Positions 40,701-55,100 of a stretch of 64,000 bases of DNA are shown one piece after another. The stretch's first letter is position 1. Each line of letters starts with the position of its first letter. The position numbers and the translations under genes are program-made. The DNA lies in assembly GCA_013399305.1 (NCBI GenBank), contig VXAI01000039.1, forward strand, positions 3,236,845-3,300,844, read 5' to 3'. The DNA is from Rostratula benghalensis (taxonomy: Eukaryota > Chordata > Aves > Charadriiformes > Rostratulidae). The notes beneath the pieces are model-generated. The model had not been told where the DNA came from and ran no database searches. It saw nothing but the letters and a program-made list of their open reading frames with translations.

Positions 40701-43700
40701 GCAAATCTGTGTGTCAGTTGCATAAACAGTTACAGTCAGCTTCAATTGTATGAATACACACACATACGAGTCTCAGCAAGATAAGCATCTTTGAAGAAAT
40801 AAGGGAATTACTATATTAACTCTGAAGATGCTTCACAGTTAATCCAGACCATGGTTCTCAAATTAGAAGTTACTTCATACATGAGAAATTTGGACAATTT
40901 AAATATTTTATTGTTTCATTTATTATAGAGGATACATCAATCCTGCCTAAGTCGTGAATACTAACTAAAGATTTCAGTGAAAAGCACTGTGAGAGGAAAA
41001 GGTACTAAATTTCACTCTTATTACAGCATAATTACAATAATTTTTTTACTTTCTTTGCTCCTAAAAATGATTTTGATCTATGAACTAAATAAAAATCAGA
41101 TGTCGCAGACATTCAAAATTAGAGGTTTACTTAAATGAGTAAAGTTATATGCATTGGTAAATTTGAGAGATTAAACTGTAAGTAGGTATTTGGAAAGAAT
41201 CAGTAAGCAATAAAATCGACAAATACTTTATATTCTGGAACCACAGCACTTCTCCTTTTGTGGATTCTAATTTATATTCCATTGTCTTCTAGCAAGACTT
41301 CAATCTTTATGTGTAACCCTTGCTGTTAATGAACACCGCGTATCTTGAAGACAAATTTTAATCCTTGAAAAGGAGATCCGAAGACACAAATTTACTTCTT
41401 AGCTTTTCTGTTAAGATTTTCAAGAAAGTGGAGTAATTTCATAGACTGCAAATGCAGATTAAATGTTGTATTTAAAATAGATTTCTTTACAGTGTGAGGG
41501 TAATTTCCAGACACTTTGGATTGGTTTTGGTTTTGCTCGTCCTCACTGCAGCCTCTCCTTTGTTTCAATTTCTTCCTCATCTGGGTATGCAGATAATGTG
41601 AGGTACCATCAAATCTGTCAACTCACTATCAGGATTTCTAAAAAAAACCCAGAAACAAAAAAACCCCCAACAACAAGACCCCCAACGAATTTAAATAATG
41701 TAGCTATATACAGCTGGTTATTTCCAGTGCTTGTGTTTCTCTGCCTCAGAAAAAATGCCCACAAGCAGTCAACCTCAGGAGCCCCCCCAGTGTAAGGAGG
41801 CTGGGGTTTCAATGGATCCTAAATAGTTTCGCTGGTGGTACAAGCCGTGCTTTGGACCAGGGCTGAGGGTGCGAGGATGTGCCACGTCCAAGGGCTGGTG
41901 TTTCCGCCTGAGCAGATGAGGGGGGAAGCAGGGGATCAGGTGCTATGAGGCTGCCTGCTGGGCCTGCTCTGGAGTGTTTGCACAGACAGGCTTTGACTCA
42001 CAGGAAGAGAATATTTTTCCCACGCTATCTTCTCAGTGTGTCTCCCTGCTATTTGGTCCTAGCACAGGAAAAATATTTACCCTATGAAAGTACATGCGAT
42101 ACTTAAAATTACAAATATATATTTATAAGCAACATTTCGGCCCTTCCTTTAGCTACATGCCAAAACACGGGTGTGGTAATTAGGTTTCCCCCTCTGCCTT
42201 TAATTGAAACCAGAGATGTGGCTGCAATATAACTTTCACATCTGGAGTCTGGGCTTCTCCCAAGGCTGTATTTGGATCCAGGGATTTGCTTCAGACCATT
42301 AGAGGCAAATGAGTCAGTCACAAAACCAGTATCAGAAGTTCAGGGATACTTTAAAACTAGGGGTTTTCCCTGTCTTCAAGGACACTGGTTTCTATGTCAA
42401 TGTGTAGAGCATGCTGTTGGTACACAAATGCTAGTAAAAAAGCATTTTTTAAAAAGCAGAAGAAATGTCTGTCTCGTGATGACCTTAAAATGAGACATAT
42501 TAGCAGTTTTGAGGTTTACTTATGTATTCTGTGAACCTTGTTTATTACTGATTACAACAGGGACAAGCTGGAAAAGGAGATAACATTTTCTTCTCCGAAA
42601 ACAAAGGTAATTATTTTTTTCACCTCCTGGTTTGCTAGCTGTCTAGCAACACAGATACATTCAACATGGGACACAGAGGAAACACTTGATTGTGTTTCTC
42701 TGTTTCTTAAAACACTTCAAAAAGAAAAAAAAAAAAAAGTAGAAAGGTGAGGAAATTCCACATTATGTGGGGAGAAAGTTTCTTGTGGGCAAGGTCTAGG
42801 TTTTTAGCTTGCCCTAAGCAGTCATATAGGATAGTCACTGGAATGAGTTACAACACTGAATTTGGATTTACTAAAATGGTTGGATGGTTAATAATTGATT
42901 GCTTTGACTTGTGTTATTTTATCATAGCTGCTTTACCACCTTGTACTTAGCTTGGTAATCACTGCAATTCCACTAGATAGTTGAGTAAGTGCTGTGGTGT
43001 GCTATGGTATTTCCTTCCCACCAAAAGTAGGCTGTGACTTACAGCAAAGTATTGAGTATGCTTCTCTTAGAAATAGCCACAAACAGAGCTTCATCTGGCA
43101 GTAAGGAGTCTGGAACTGTGCAAGCCCAGCACACGATGGTGATTAGTGCTTTGGAGAAAAAAATGGTAAGACTGCTCTAAAGGACTCTGGGGTACAGACA
43201 GGTCAGAAACGGGGATGACTTGTCAGAGAGAAGGGTGGAAGTTTGGGGGAACAAGCAGAAAAGTTAATGCCTGAAAAAGTTGTGGGTTTTGGGTGGTGGT
43301 TTTTTTTTTGAGATTGCTGAATCGAGTAATTTCTTGTGTACCGGTAAATTATTGTGAAGTCCACTGTCCAATATCACGTCACATCCTGATCTACAGAGAG
43401 GATGTTATTGCCTCAAGCAGCAAAAATCTGTGCCTTGAAAGAGACTAGAATCTTGCTGGGAAAAAAAGGTACTAGTTTGCAGTGTAAATAAAGCCAGTAT
43501 CTAAAGAAGGGTGGCAATGATTTAGGACTGAACGGTCACACCACTGTTTGGATTTCCTAGAGCTCAACACCTTGTCTTTGCAATTTTATTTGTATAGACT
43601 TATATTCTTCATGCAATTTGGTGTTGTGTTACATTTGTGTTGCTGCTGCTGCAGATTTAGAATTTCTATCCCTACTGTGCACTTTACTTAATATGCAAGT

Positions 43701-46700
43701 TACATACAATATGTTTTTAAAATTATTCTTGTGTAATGACAGTTATCCCCAGGTAGGTTAGAAAATGTATTTACTGTGTTAACGACAGGACTAAGTTGCT
43801 GGAAAGGGGTAAATGAGGCATCTTCAAATTTCAGTTGATGGGTTAGTCTCTGACTGAAGAGGTAGAGGAAAACATCTCATTCCTCTTCATGAGGACGCCT
43901 CTTTTCCAAGATGTCATCTACCTAAGTCAACAATTGGCAGTTTTCTATTAGGTACAGCTCATTACCACTTCGAAATTTGTAAACAGATTTGCCTATCTCC
44001 TCCAGTTACTTACATCTTGTGCTCTCCAAATCAGCAATACCCAAACGAATTAATTCTTTGAAGGTGTGTGCACTCTGAACAGGTTTAAATTAACAATGAA
44101 GCAGCTAAAGAAAGCCTTTGTACTGGGCTTAATAAGACTTATAAATACTCACTTTGCCTACTTAGAATTTTAGCTTATATATTGATGTAGACTTGAGCAA
44201 TTTTCTCTTTTTTAGAAGCCTCCTTAAAATCCTTGGAAACAGACAAATCACTGGGGTTTTTGCTTCTGTTGCTACACGCAGCACTTGAAGTAGGAAAATG
44301 TAAAGTGCAAATATTGTACTTCACATTAATAAGGCAAAATGACAGGATTTAGTTATTTTCCCTGCATTTGTCTGCCAGCAGGCACAACAGCTGAATCCCT
44401 GATGAGCTGCTACTGGTAGGGTGATGGGTACTAACCTGTCTTGCTAGAAGCTGACTGTGTTTTGTCTGGGTGTAAAATTAACAGTTCCTGCCTTGCTCTA
44501 TGCAGAAGCCGACTGGCTGGCAAGGGGCAAAAGGCAGTGATTTCTGAATCCCACAGAGATTAGAGCTGAGTGGGAATTTCAAGCCTCCGTCTTGCACAAA
44601 GGTGAGAGAGAAGTCAGCAGCTGCTGCTGTTGAGGCAACGGCTCCCAAACCAAGCTGAGCTCCTGCAAGTGCTGCAGTCACTCATGCTGGAGAAAGTTAG
44701 ATCCAGTCCCTACTTCTGAATGCTGCAAAACTAAATTTTGTTAATTCTTGCTCAACATGCAGCAGTTCACCTAATTAAGTGATACGTATTATTTTAAAAT
44801 AAAAGTGACATTACAGCATCATACCCTTTTCTGTCCTACTCTGAGCGAAGGACTCAGATTGCAATAAGAATAAAGTATTTAATGTTGCTTCTAATTTTTG
44901 TGTCACAAAGCTAAAATTACAAATCACCTTTAGCTACCATTAACAAGTGGTGTTGCTGAATTCTTATAAATGGCTGTGTTAATATCAGGGGCTTTTTACT
45001 GTGTGATTGATTCATTGCGCTATATTTCATGGCATTGTCAAGGAAACATTTTAGCAGAGGAAAATATTCAGAAGCAACTACTACAAATAAGCATGCAGGA
45101 AGGCATTTTGGCTGTAAGACAAGTGTAGATGTAAATACACAATGAAATGTTTGCACAAAGCATTTTCAGCACTGTTAAGCTATTCTGCTGCTATAATATG
45201 TGAAGTCATCTTCATTTTTCTGAGTGGCACAGTGCCATGTTGCATTCAGCCAGACACTGAATAAATTGGTTGCTTGTAGTTTGATCTCAGAGACGATTAT
45301 TTAATTTTAATTTTCAATTTTCTTCCCAAGGTAAATATGACAGCAATTAATATGGCAGAGATGGAGAATTCACATTAAACACTGCTGCTCCCCTGGGATG
45401 AATGCTCTCAAAGCATGTTTGGAAAGGAATTAAAATCAGAAACTATTCCCACGTTTCCTCATGTTTATTATTTTTTTGTTATGGTCAGAAAATTACTTTA
45501 AACATTGTGAACAACAGGAGGGCTGGTGTTCCTCATTCTTTAAACACATCTGGAAATGTTTGACCCAACCTGTGTTGTATGTCTTCATCTTTCTCATACA
45601 TTTTAGAGTCCATTATATTGCCGAAATTCCTTTTTAAACTCTGTGCTGGCAATTCATTATCTTTCTCCTGCCAGACCTTTAAAATCACTGTCTAATTACC
45701 ATTTGAGTGCCACAGGTTTTCTATAACACAATAGACTTATTTTTTTCCAAATTTTTGTTGTATTAAGTGCAAAATGTACTCTAAGATACCATATGCAAAC
45801 TTGTTTTAAAAAACTAAGACTTAGTATATGCATGGGGTTTCTTCAGTATTTGAATTCCCTGAAGTGTCATGGAATTAAGTTTTCCACTTTGTTTCTTTCT
45901 TTAAAGGTGTCATTTAGGGTGTCTTGTCATTGCAGAGGTCAGGAAAAGTCTTGAATCGGTCACTGCTTGAAAATTGTGCCTACACCTAACTGATACAGGT
46001 TTTGAGCTGGGATATATGTTATCAAAAGACAATTCCATTTGTTTCTGAGAAAACAAGAACTTCAGGATACTTAGAAAATATTTCTGCAGGAAGCTTTCTT
46101 TAAGAACTGAATAATTATTTGGCATTTAAAGATCTGTACATTAATGATACTGGGTTTGTATAACATTATTATTACTAAATACACACAAATCTCCACTTGC
46201 CTGAAAATCAATGATGATTTTGTTATGAACAGAAATTGGCGGGAGCGGAGAGTCACGTTCAGAGCAAGGGCACAGTTCCAGTCCTCACCAGGGCAGGAGG
46301 ATGCTGAATGTAGGTGTCCTGCAGCACAAAGGATGACAGGGTGCATTGCAAAAAAAAGCTGCAGACACAGTAGTTGTGTCCAGCAGCTTTTTTGACTCTC
46401 GTACCTTCACATCAATGCCCATTTTGCCCCACAATAAGTCCTGACCCATGACCATTTCTAGGACCTCTCCTTCCCACTTGGCCACTTCTGGAGATTTCAG
46501 GTTTTCCAGGTGTAAAATAATGGCATCACTTCATTCACAGAGCTGATTCTATCTGCCTGGATATTTCTCCTACCACATCAAGTATAATTTAATTAAAATG
46601 CAATATGCTAACATGGAAGTGAACCTCCAAATAATTCCAGATTATTATCTCCTAGAAACAGAGAAATGGCTTCACCAGCAGGAAAAAAACCCCAAGTAAT

Positions 46701-48716
46701 CAAAATTATTAGTGATATCTGAAGGTCCTTCACTTCTTGTGTTCTTAGTTTAGTGCAAATGCAGTAAATATTTGTTGGTATTTAATTCAGTCTTGCATTG
46801 TTTACAAAGAGAGAAACTATTTAAAAAAAAAAACCAGCATATAAATGCAGGACTACATTCACTGGGAGATGTTTTAAATGTTTTATTATATATTTTTTCT
46901 ACAAAAATACATTTCAGACTTTTTTTTCAAAAATGTTGGCATTCTTGCTTTAAAATGCCTTAGCAGAGTTCTTTTATACATTCAAGATTTATCTTGAAAT
47001 TTAGCACCCAAATTCAGCAAAGCACATGTAAGACCCATCAAAGCAATAAATTTTTTATCCTTTGATAATGGTGCATTATTTATGTTAGTATTTATGTTAA
47101 TATTTTTCTTAACGGCTTATTTCAGTACACAGATCAGTCTAACTAAAGAAAAGGTGGTTCTTTTCTGCTTTTCTTTATTTTGGTAAAGTAATATATGGTT
47201 ATATAATGGTTCCTGAATAAAAATACTTTTACATATATATAGCAATGCCTACTTTATAAAGAAATGTATTATGTATATTCATGTATGGAGAATGTGGTTC
47301 TTGCTTGAAATTTTTCACTGTCTCATTTGCTACACAACATTATTCAGCAATAAAAAAATAAAGCATTACTGATATCCACGCCGTAGAAACAAATGAGTTT
47401 CTATGTAAAAACTGAAATCAGAAATACTGAATGTTACATAAACATTCTTCAGCCGCTTGTTCTTAGCAATGTATTTATTGATTCTGAGAATAATATTTTA
47501 ATAATTTTGATAGATGGCACCTAGAAGTTGGCCTGACACCACCAGAATTATAGCATACTTTAAAAGGGCCTTTTCTGCCAAGTATGTTTTTTCAGCAGCA
47601 AGTCCAGCCAAAATAGCTTCTGTCTGTTTCTCCTCTTATTTGTGCTGCACATGCTGGGTCTATAGTACTCTTCTGCTGTGCCATTTATTCCAGCTGTTTC
47701 AAAAGAAGCAGAACCTGTATTGGGGAATTAGTTCTTTTTAACCCGGAACAATTGTTGTGTGACCCTAAAAACCCTTTGAGTCTCAGGAGCAGAAATAAGC
47801 AGTGTGGTGCATAGGCTGATTAAAGCCATAGTGTGTCTGAAAGAAATATTGTACTGCATCTCCAGCGAGACACATGTAATACTTTAGCTACTTCCAGAGT
47901 CTCCACAAACTCTCAAAGATTAGAGTATTATATGCGAATGGGAGGATCTGATTCAGTCAATATAAAATGAAGCCCTTAAGGGAAGAGCCTTTTTCAGACA
48001 GTGTCTTACTGAAATAAATGTAACAAACAAGGAGCAATGATTAAAAACAGAAGTTCAGCGCTTTTTAAAAAAATGTGTTGTTTGAAAGGTACCACCCTCA
48101 AAGGCATAAAAATTCTGTGGTGTTTCCAAGCAACTACATCCGTTACGTGATCAAATTCCCACGATGTTAGTTGTCATCAATCAGTGGCTTCTACACGAGG
48201 AGTTAACCTCTGGTCTTGGATCATTTGCTGTTCCAGAAGTGCAAATACCAACTTTAGTGGTACATTTCTCTATTTCAAAAAGGATACCTTGGGCATCAAG
48301 TAAATTGAGATTTATGTATCCATAACAAATCCGTTTCATTGTGCCGGATCAGTTAGTTTTTAACAGGTGCTTATGAAGAATAAAAAGGATTTCTCATAAG
48401 GATTCTGCTCTCTACTCTTTCAGAAACCTCATTCATCAATGTGCCCAAAGATACATCAGATAAAACAACTCCTTTGCCTTAATCACTAAATCCCCAATCA
48501 TCCAGGAACTTAACCATGCACATAACTTAGTTACCTGAAGCACTGAAGTCAGTAGGGTTACATGCTTAAAACGGCACATGAGCTGAAGCATGTTCCTGAG
48601 CAAGGCCCTAGGAAAGCCATTATTTTAATGCACTTATGATAAAACAGTCACATCACTGGAAGTTAAAAGAGAAAATAAATGTTTTTGATTTTTTTTTCTT
48701 TCTTCTTGTTTTGTAG
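28793..48716 (+). other. GUCY1A1: GUCY1A1 intron 1 (about 19.9 kb, inferred)
   Basis: From the GTGAGT donor after the island to the TTTTGTAG acceptor. After the GC-rich first 300 bases it is AT-rich unique sequence. No CR1 copy was recognised in it. Simple tracts include TTTA/TGTA repeats at 31684-31716, T-rich runs at 34338-34350 and 34998-35042, and A-rich runs at 42721-42738 and 46818-46831. Small open frames, the largest with an ATG at 39777-40118 (113 codons), match nothing recognised. Regulatory elements are likely but none can be named. Confidence 0.5.
31684..31716. repeat. TTTA/TGTA microsatellite
   Basis: Alternating TATT, TATG and TATTTATTTA units in intron 1; tetranucleotide simple repeat. 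Confidence 0.85.
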
Positions 48717-49128
48717 GGGCACACAGTTGTTTCTGTGGTGATTTATAGCTACAAATAATCTTCAACAGTGGTTGCCTTATCTGCTATTCTGGAATCTTCT
48801 GCTCTTGTTAGTAAACAGAAGAGAACTATTAAACACAAAGCCAAGTACTCCTAATATTGAGAGAGAGACTTTGTACAGTATGTTCTGTACAAAACTGAAA
48901 GACTTGAAGATCACAGGGGAATGTCCTTTCTCCTTACTGACTCAAAGTCACATTACTGAGGAACATGACAAGGACTCTACAGAAAACAGCTCCAGAGCAG
49001 CTTTGCCCATCTGCAAAGAAGTCCATGAAAAAGATGCTCAAGGAAACCTTCCACAAAGGAAAACAAGCAGGAGTAGAGTGTACCTACACACATTAACTGA
49101 AAGCATCTGCAAACTTATCTTTCCTGAG
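48717..49128 (+). CDS. GUCY1A1: GUCY1A1 first coding exon (163 nt leader plus codons 1-83)
   Basis: The acceptor is a long T-rich tract ending TTTTGTAG at 48716. Bases 48717-48879 are leader and contain no ATG in any frame. Coding starts at 48880 and runs to 48128+1000, i.e. 49128, where GAG is followed by the donor GTAAAC (phase 0). The exon encodes the poorly conserved N-terminus and the first helix of the H-NOX-like domain; [13 protein letters not shown] and [10 protein letters not shown] are the conserved parts. An open frame reaches back to a TTG at 48772, but it has no ATG and is closed by TGA at 48739, so no N-terminal extension is supported. Confidence 0.95.
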
Positions 49129-52100
49129 GTAAACAAATACCCTGTAATAATAGTAATTTAATAGCATTTAATAATAAATATTTAAAAAACATTTGATGCT
49201 ACCCTTTAGATATAAGCCTTTAGGAAGCTGTTTTGACTCCAGAGTACCTTACTAAATGTGCTGGGGTTGGTTAAATCTATTTGCAGATGTGTTTTTGCAA
49301 CTTTTCATCTATTATCCTTCTGTTAATGTTATCAATTTTTGATCGACCCTTTTTTACCTGTGCTGCACTTACACAGAAGAAATTAATTCCTTTAAACTTG
49401 TCTTTAAACACATGAAGGAAAGGACTTTTAACTCAAGAATGAAATGGCAAAGCACCCTTTCTTTGGTGTCACGATTGCTGTATTGCTTTTCTAGTATATA
49501 GTTGTTTGAGGGATTGTTAATGAAATAAATGGTGGGGTTTTTCCCTTAAAAGAATGGTATAAATGTATGCAGCTGCCTATTATTTAACCACGATAGGCTA
49601 GTTCATCAGCTGGGACAAAAGCTTCATAAAGTCCGGGTTACAATGACCAGAACCTACTGAAGTTCAAGGTTATTGAGACTGCTATTTACAGTCATTCAAG
49701 TCATATTCATTGGAACTTTGTCCCAAGTATAGTAGTTGGTTCTAATGCTGATTTGGGGTCAAGACCTAAGCATCTTCCCAATCCCTGCTCTCCATAGAAG
49801 GGTTTTTCTTGTTTAAAAACATATTTTTAATTGCTTAGATACTTCATAGTGCCTTACTTAATGATCAGTAACAAACATCATCATATCTCCAATTGGAAAC
49901 TCTAAAACAGTGGGTACATCATGACCCCATTTGATTAATGTGGCCCACATGAAAACAATGAGCTGTGCATGGAAGCTCAGGAGATAGTGAAACCAGAATA
50001 AGTGTTGATTAGAGATACAATGTAATGAGTGTGATGGTTTAATTTGCTTTTTTGGGTGTTTATAGAAATATAAAGAACATTGGTGGAAGATAAGTAATGA
50101 ATTGGATGCCATTCCATTTACTGTACTGTTTATACACAGATGTATTTTACATTGTATTCTTATACATGGTAGAATATTTGTTCAGTTTAGATTTTTGTTT
50201 GGAAAAAGTCTCCAGAATATATTGCCTTTCTTTCACATGGTATTTCCTTCGTGTGTGCAAACTTTCCTTTTGAAAATACAAAAAGTACAAACTGCAGTAG
50301 AAAACACTAGTTTCTCCAGGTAATAAGAACCCAAAAAAGCCAGAGCACTGCAAGCCTCACAGTCAAATTCTATCTTGGCAGTAGAGTACTATTCTATGAC
50401 ACTGTCCTGATGGGAGTTTTGGGTTTCAAATGGTCACAGACTACACACATAAGACAGCTTTACTTTGAAATACACATTTTGGGAAAGTGTTGTATATGTT
50501 CCAATCAGGAACTACTGAAAGGATATGGAACCATGGGACCAACGTAAACTAAGGTAAATCTTCATGATACTCTGCAGGGTCTTCTATTACAGAATCCTTT
50601 TACAAAGGTTATCTAGATTTTCATCTGGAGGATATTTGGGTTTGCAGTATATATAGCCCAAATTCCTCTTTTCCTACAAATACAAAATAAATTATTCTAA
50701 CATTGCCTTGAAATGCTATAGTCTTGAAAACAGGAAAGAAGGCAATCTGAAGCACAGAATCCTATCTTGATATTTTACTTGAAACGCTGTTACCTTTTGC
50801 CATATCAATCTTGACACAACTGAAAATTGTCTGGAAAAAACTTTAACTTGTAATATTCCAAGCAAAGTTACTAGTTAGAAGGGCCACATTGTAATATTTT
50901 ACTGTGGGCACAATGCAGAATATAAATGACTTTTTCTGCTAGGATAATATACTTTAAAATTAAAGGATTTCTGTGTACATTTTGCATCCACAGTAGGGTG
51001 GGGTTTTTTTGGGGTGGGTGTAATAATAGGAAGTTGGGGTAGTAAAACATTATTCTTATGATTAAATTTTCAGCAATGATATTTTAATCAACGTACCTTT
51101 TTTTTTACCCTTCCCCAGTTCGAAAGGTTAAATCTCGCACTTCAGAGAACACTTGCAAAACACAGAATAAAAGAAACCAGGTATGTATGTGTAATGGGTT
51201 TGCCACTAACTTCAGCACAGAAATGTTTTGCAGACAGTCCATAAGGACTGGGATGCTGAGTGAAAATTAGAACTTCTGGAATCTGTTTTCAGTTATCTTA
51301 TCAAATTGTATAATTTCATGTAATGTAAGGTAATAATGATTTATTTTATTTTAAAATATTTGCAAATCACTCACAGATGACTTCATGGGCAAATGTAGCC
51401 ATTTGTGCATTTATGAAACAGGCAAGGTCTTTGTTTAAAATGAGCAAGTGTTTTGGAGGAACTCAGAAACTACTCTGGCAAAGACATGGTTGTATATGGA
51501 TATAGCCCAGTGTTTCTGTGACCCCAGAAAAAAAGGATTTTAAATGCAAACAAGTAGTACAACACAAAAAAATATTGGCTTCTTGTACAGTGAACAATCA
51601 TATGCTACAGATACTGATACACGTTTTCACTGGGCTCACTCGACTTCTGCTTTCTGTTTCTGAGGAACTCCAGCTTAATTTTCAGCACCCCGTAGTATTT
51701 ATCCAATATTAATAATTTGAGCCTTGTAGGGAGTGAAAATTTCTTAGCATGTCACTATATATTGAGGATTAAATTTATTGAATGCATCTTAAAAATAAGG
51801 CACTTAGTTTAAATCTCTTTTCAAAAGTGCAGAAAAATAATGAAGGTGGAAACTGTCCTGTTGCTCACCTTGATAAGAATGGATAAGTACAATCTATCTT
51901 TTAAATCCTACTTGATATTTTTAAAGCAGTTTATATGCATTGACTGAATCAAAAATCAGGTCAGATGTACATTGCAATTGCTGACTTATTGATATGGATA
52001 TTTTCCCTGTCTTTTATGCGTGGTTTCATGGAGCACTAGTTTGAAACAAAAAAAATATTATGCTATTCTGAATGTTGTAATGAAATGTGAAACAGATCTA

Positions 52101-55100
52101 AATGTCTCTATTGCTTTTACATATAATTACATCTAAAATATTTCAAGTGGAGAAATTCAGAAAGCATGTATCAAAAGCTTATTGCTTATATGGAGGTTAA
52201 TCTAAGCTACATGTCCTTCTCATCATTTTGGGTCTGACATTGAGGTAGACATTTACTGACCTCAGAGAACTCAGAGAGCTGCAGTCTTGTGTCACAGAAT
52301 CCGGATTACTACCAATGAACAAGTAGCTTTGAAGTTAATAGTTGTTAGTGGTATGTCCTGTCAAAAAAGAGATACCTTTTCAACTCTTTTGAATTTAATG
52401 CCAATAAATGCTTGAATCAAAATTCAAATTCTGTTTTACAATACACTAAAAAAATACAGTTATAGCTTCAGGCAAAAAACCAAATCAAACAAAAAAACAG
52501 GACTGTTGCAACCAAAAAGTTTTTAATCAATGACAGTCTATAACATCTGGCCTCAATCCATAATCTGAGCTCAGACCACTAAAATTTTAGATTATCACAA
52601 ATGCATAGGGTAATCTAAGATCCTACCAAGACCCTATTTTGAATTAATGAAAAACTGCCTATTTGATCCAAAAAATTGGTCTGTAGGCATTAAAGACACT
52701 GTAGGTAACTTCCCTTAGTTACAATTTTTACCATGTGTATCTGGATTTTTCATGGGGCTTATTAATATTTTTATGATCTTTACAGAAAAACTGGGGATAG
52801 AGAAGATTTTGAAACAATAATCAGTGAACACGCTAGTGCAGCAGGTAATGTAAGCTTGTTTAATAACAGGTAAAATATGTATAAATATAGAGATTTTGTA
52901 TGTTTTTAATATATAAAAAATAATACATGTATATATAAATTAGTCTTGTTACTAAGAAATAATTTTCTCCAGCCACTCCAAGGGCTGCAGTGATGATGAC
53001 GACACAGAGCCTAAGATGTGATCTCTGCAACTAGCAGTTCAGAGTGTCAAAATTTGAGCTACAAAAGCAAGTTTCTCAAGTCCAAGCTGGCATAGAATCA
53101 TCTACCCCTAAGATCCAACATCTAAAGGGAGTTGTAACATACATTCAGAAACAATTTAAAATTTTATACTAATGAAAAACTGTTTGATCCTTTTTGTCTC
53201 CTGAAGGACTGTAGTTTGTCGGAAGAGAACTGCTGTGATTTGCTATACGGAAATCTCTGGCTACATCTGTAATAGTAAATTAATGTTTCCAGGAACTGAA
53301 ATGTGGTCTTCTGTATGCTTAAACTGTTCAGCTGGCTCTGGCACACGGCTGGCCTGTGACAGATAACACTTTTGCAAATGATTCCCAGTAACAGTTGGGG
53401 AGCTGGAAGTTTCCCGACAGTCAGTCTGCATGCGGCCATCCTGTTAAAACATATTTACTAGCAAAGATGTGAGCTGTTCTGTGCCAATTGGCATCAGTGC
53501 CCTGGAGTATTCCCAGGGTCATTTAATTTATTGGATCGGGCATAGTACTTAGGTCTGCATGTGTGCACAGATGCTATGTTATTCTAACTTTTTATTGTCA
53601 TTTTAAGTTTTTAAGTTCTTATTGTGCTTCTTTATATCAAGCTAAGGGAATGGGATTAAATCCTGTGCCAAAACACGCATTCAGTCTGTCTACATCTCCA
53701 CAAAGAACACTGAGGCTTGGATCTTTCCAAACTACAACCTATTGCCTCCCTGTTTCCCAGGTACCACGAGTCTGTCTTTGGTTACAGCAGGACTCCTAAA
53801 TGAGAGGGCTCTCAGATGTGTTGGATCAGGGAAGGATACCGATTTCATCTAGCATTAAAAAAAAGGTGGAGGGTAGCCTGAAATTCAGCATAATGAGTGC
53901 AGCTCTGACTAAAATGTGGTTCCATGCAGGCGTTCCTGTGGAGTCTCTACGGGAATCTCTTGGTGAAGAGCTATTCAAAATATGCTATGAAGAGGATGAA
54001 CACATATTAGGCGTTATTGGAGGAACTCTTAAGGACTTCTTGAACAGTTTCACTACTCTGCTGAAGCAGAGTGGCCACGGCCAAGAAGCAGGAAAAAAGG
54101 ACAGACTTGAAGATGCCTCCATATTATGCCTGGAGAAAGATCAAGACTTCTTAAATGTGTATTATTTCTTTCCTAAGAAAATCACGAGTCTTATTCTATC
54201 TGGTATTATTAAAGCAGCAGCTCATATTTTGTATGAAACTGAGGTGGAAGTGATGCTCATGCCTCCTTGTTTCCATAATGACTGCACTGAGTTTGCTAAT
54301 CAGCCTTATTTGCTGTATTCTATACAAGTCAAGAGTGCAAAACCTTCCTTATCTCCTTGTAAACCACAGTCTTCACTTGTGATTCCTGCCTCTATGTTCT
54401 GTAAGACTTTCCCATTTCATTTTATGTTTGACAAGGATATGTCAGTTCTTCAAATTGGAAATGGAATAAGAAGACTTTTGACCAGGAGAGAATTTCAAGC
54501 TAAGCCAAGTTTTGAAGAGTATTTTGAAATTCTTACCCCCAAAGTAAGCTGCACTTTTAGTGGAATAATGACAATGCTAAATATGCAGTTTACTGTACGA
54601 GTCAGAAGATGGGACAATACTGATATGAAATCATCCATGGTAAGAGACATTTTATAGCCATTACTTCTGTGAAGAATTTGTTTTCTTCAGATAGTGTTAC
54701 AATAGACAGAAAACATGGTGCACTTTGCATTGTCTACCTCTCACAATCTTATACAACTAAAAAATAATTATTTATTGAGGACATCCTAATATAATTCAGA
54801 TTCTGAAGCCAATATTCAGTCAAAACTTTGCTTTAGGAATTTTCCATAAGTAAAATCTTCCTGTTACCTTGATATTATTAAAAAAGAATGAAATATTGAG
54901 ATAAACTAAGTAAACTGAGATAAAGTCAATGACATTCCATGCTGCTGAGAATAAGGGCATCTCCAACACAAAGACAGTGGCAGGGAGAGCTTTACCAAAG
55001 TGGCCTTTAGTCATCTGGAAACAACAGCTGTAGGATTTGTTGAAAGGAGTAGACATTTCCTGTGCTCATTCAGCGTTTGGTATCTTTGGTATTTTGGTAT

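Noticed and set aside
48772..48879. N-terminal extension of GUCY1A1 with a hydrophobic, signal-like stretch
   Set aside because: The upstream codon is TTG, no ATG exists before 48880 in this frame, and a TGA lies at 48739. The family is cytosolic.
53164..53439. 91-codon minus-strand frame in intron 4
   Set aside because: No similarity or structure recognised; it may be a remnant of an old repeat, but no landmark is clear enough to call one.
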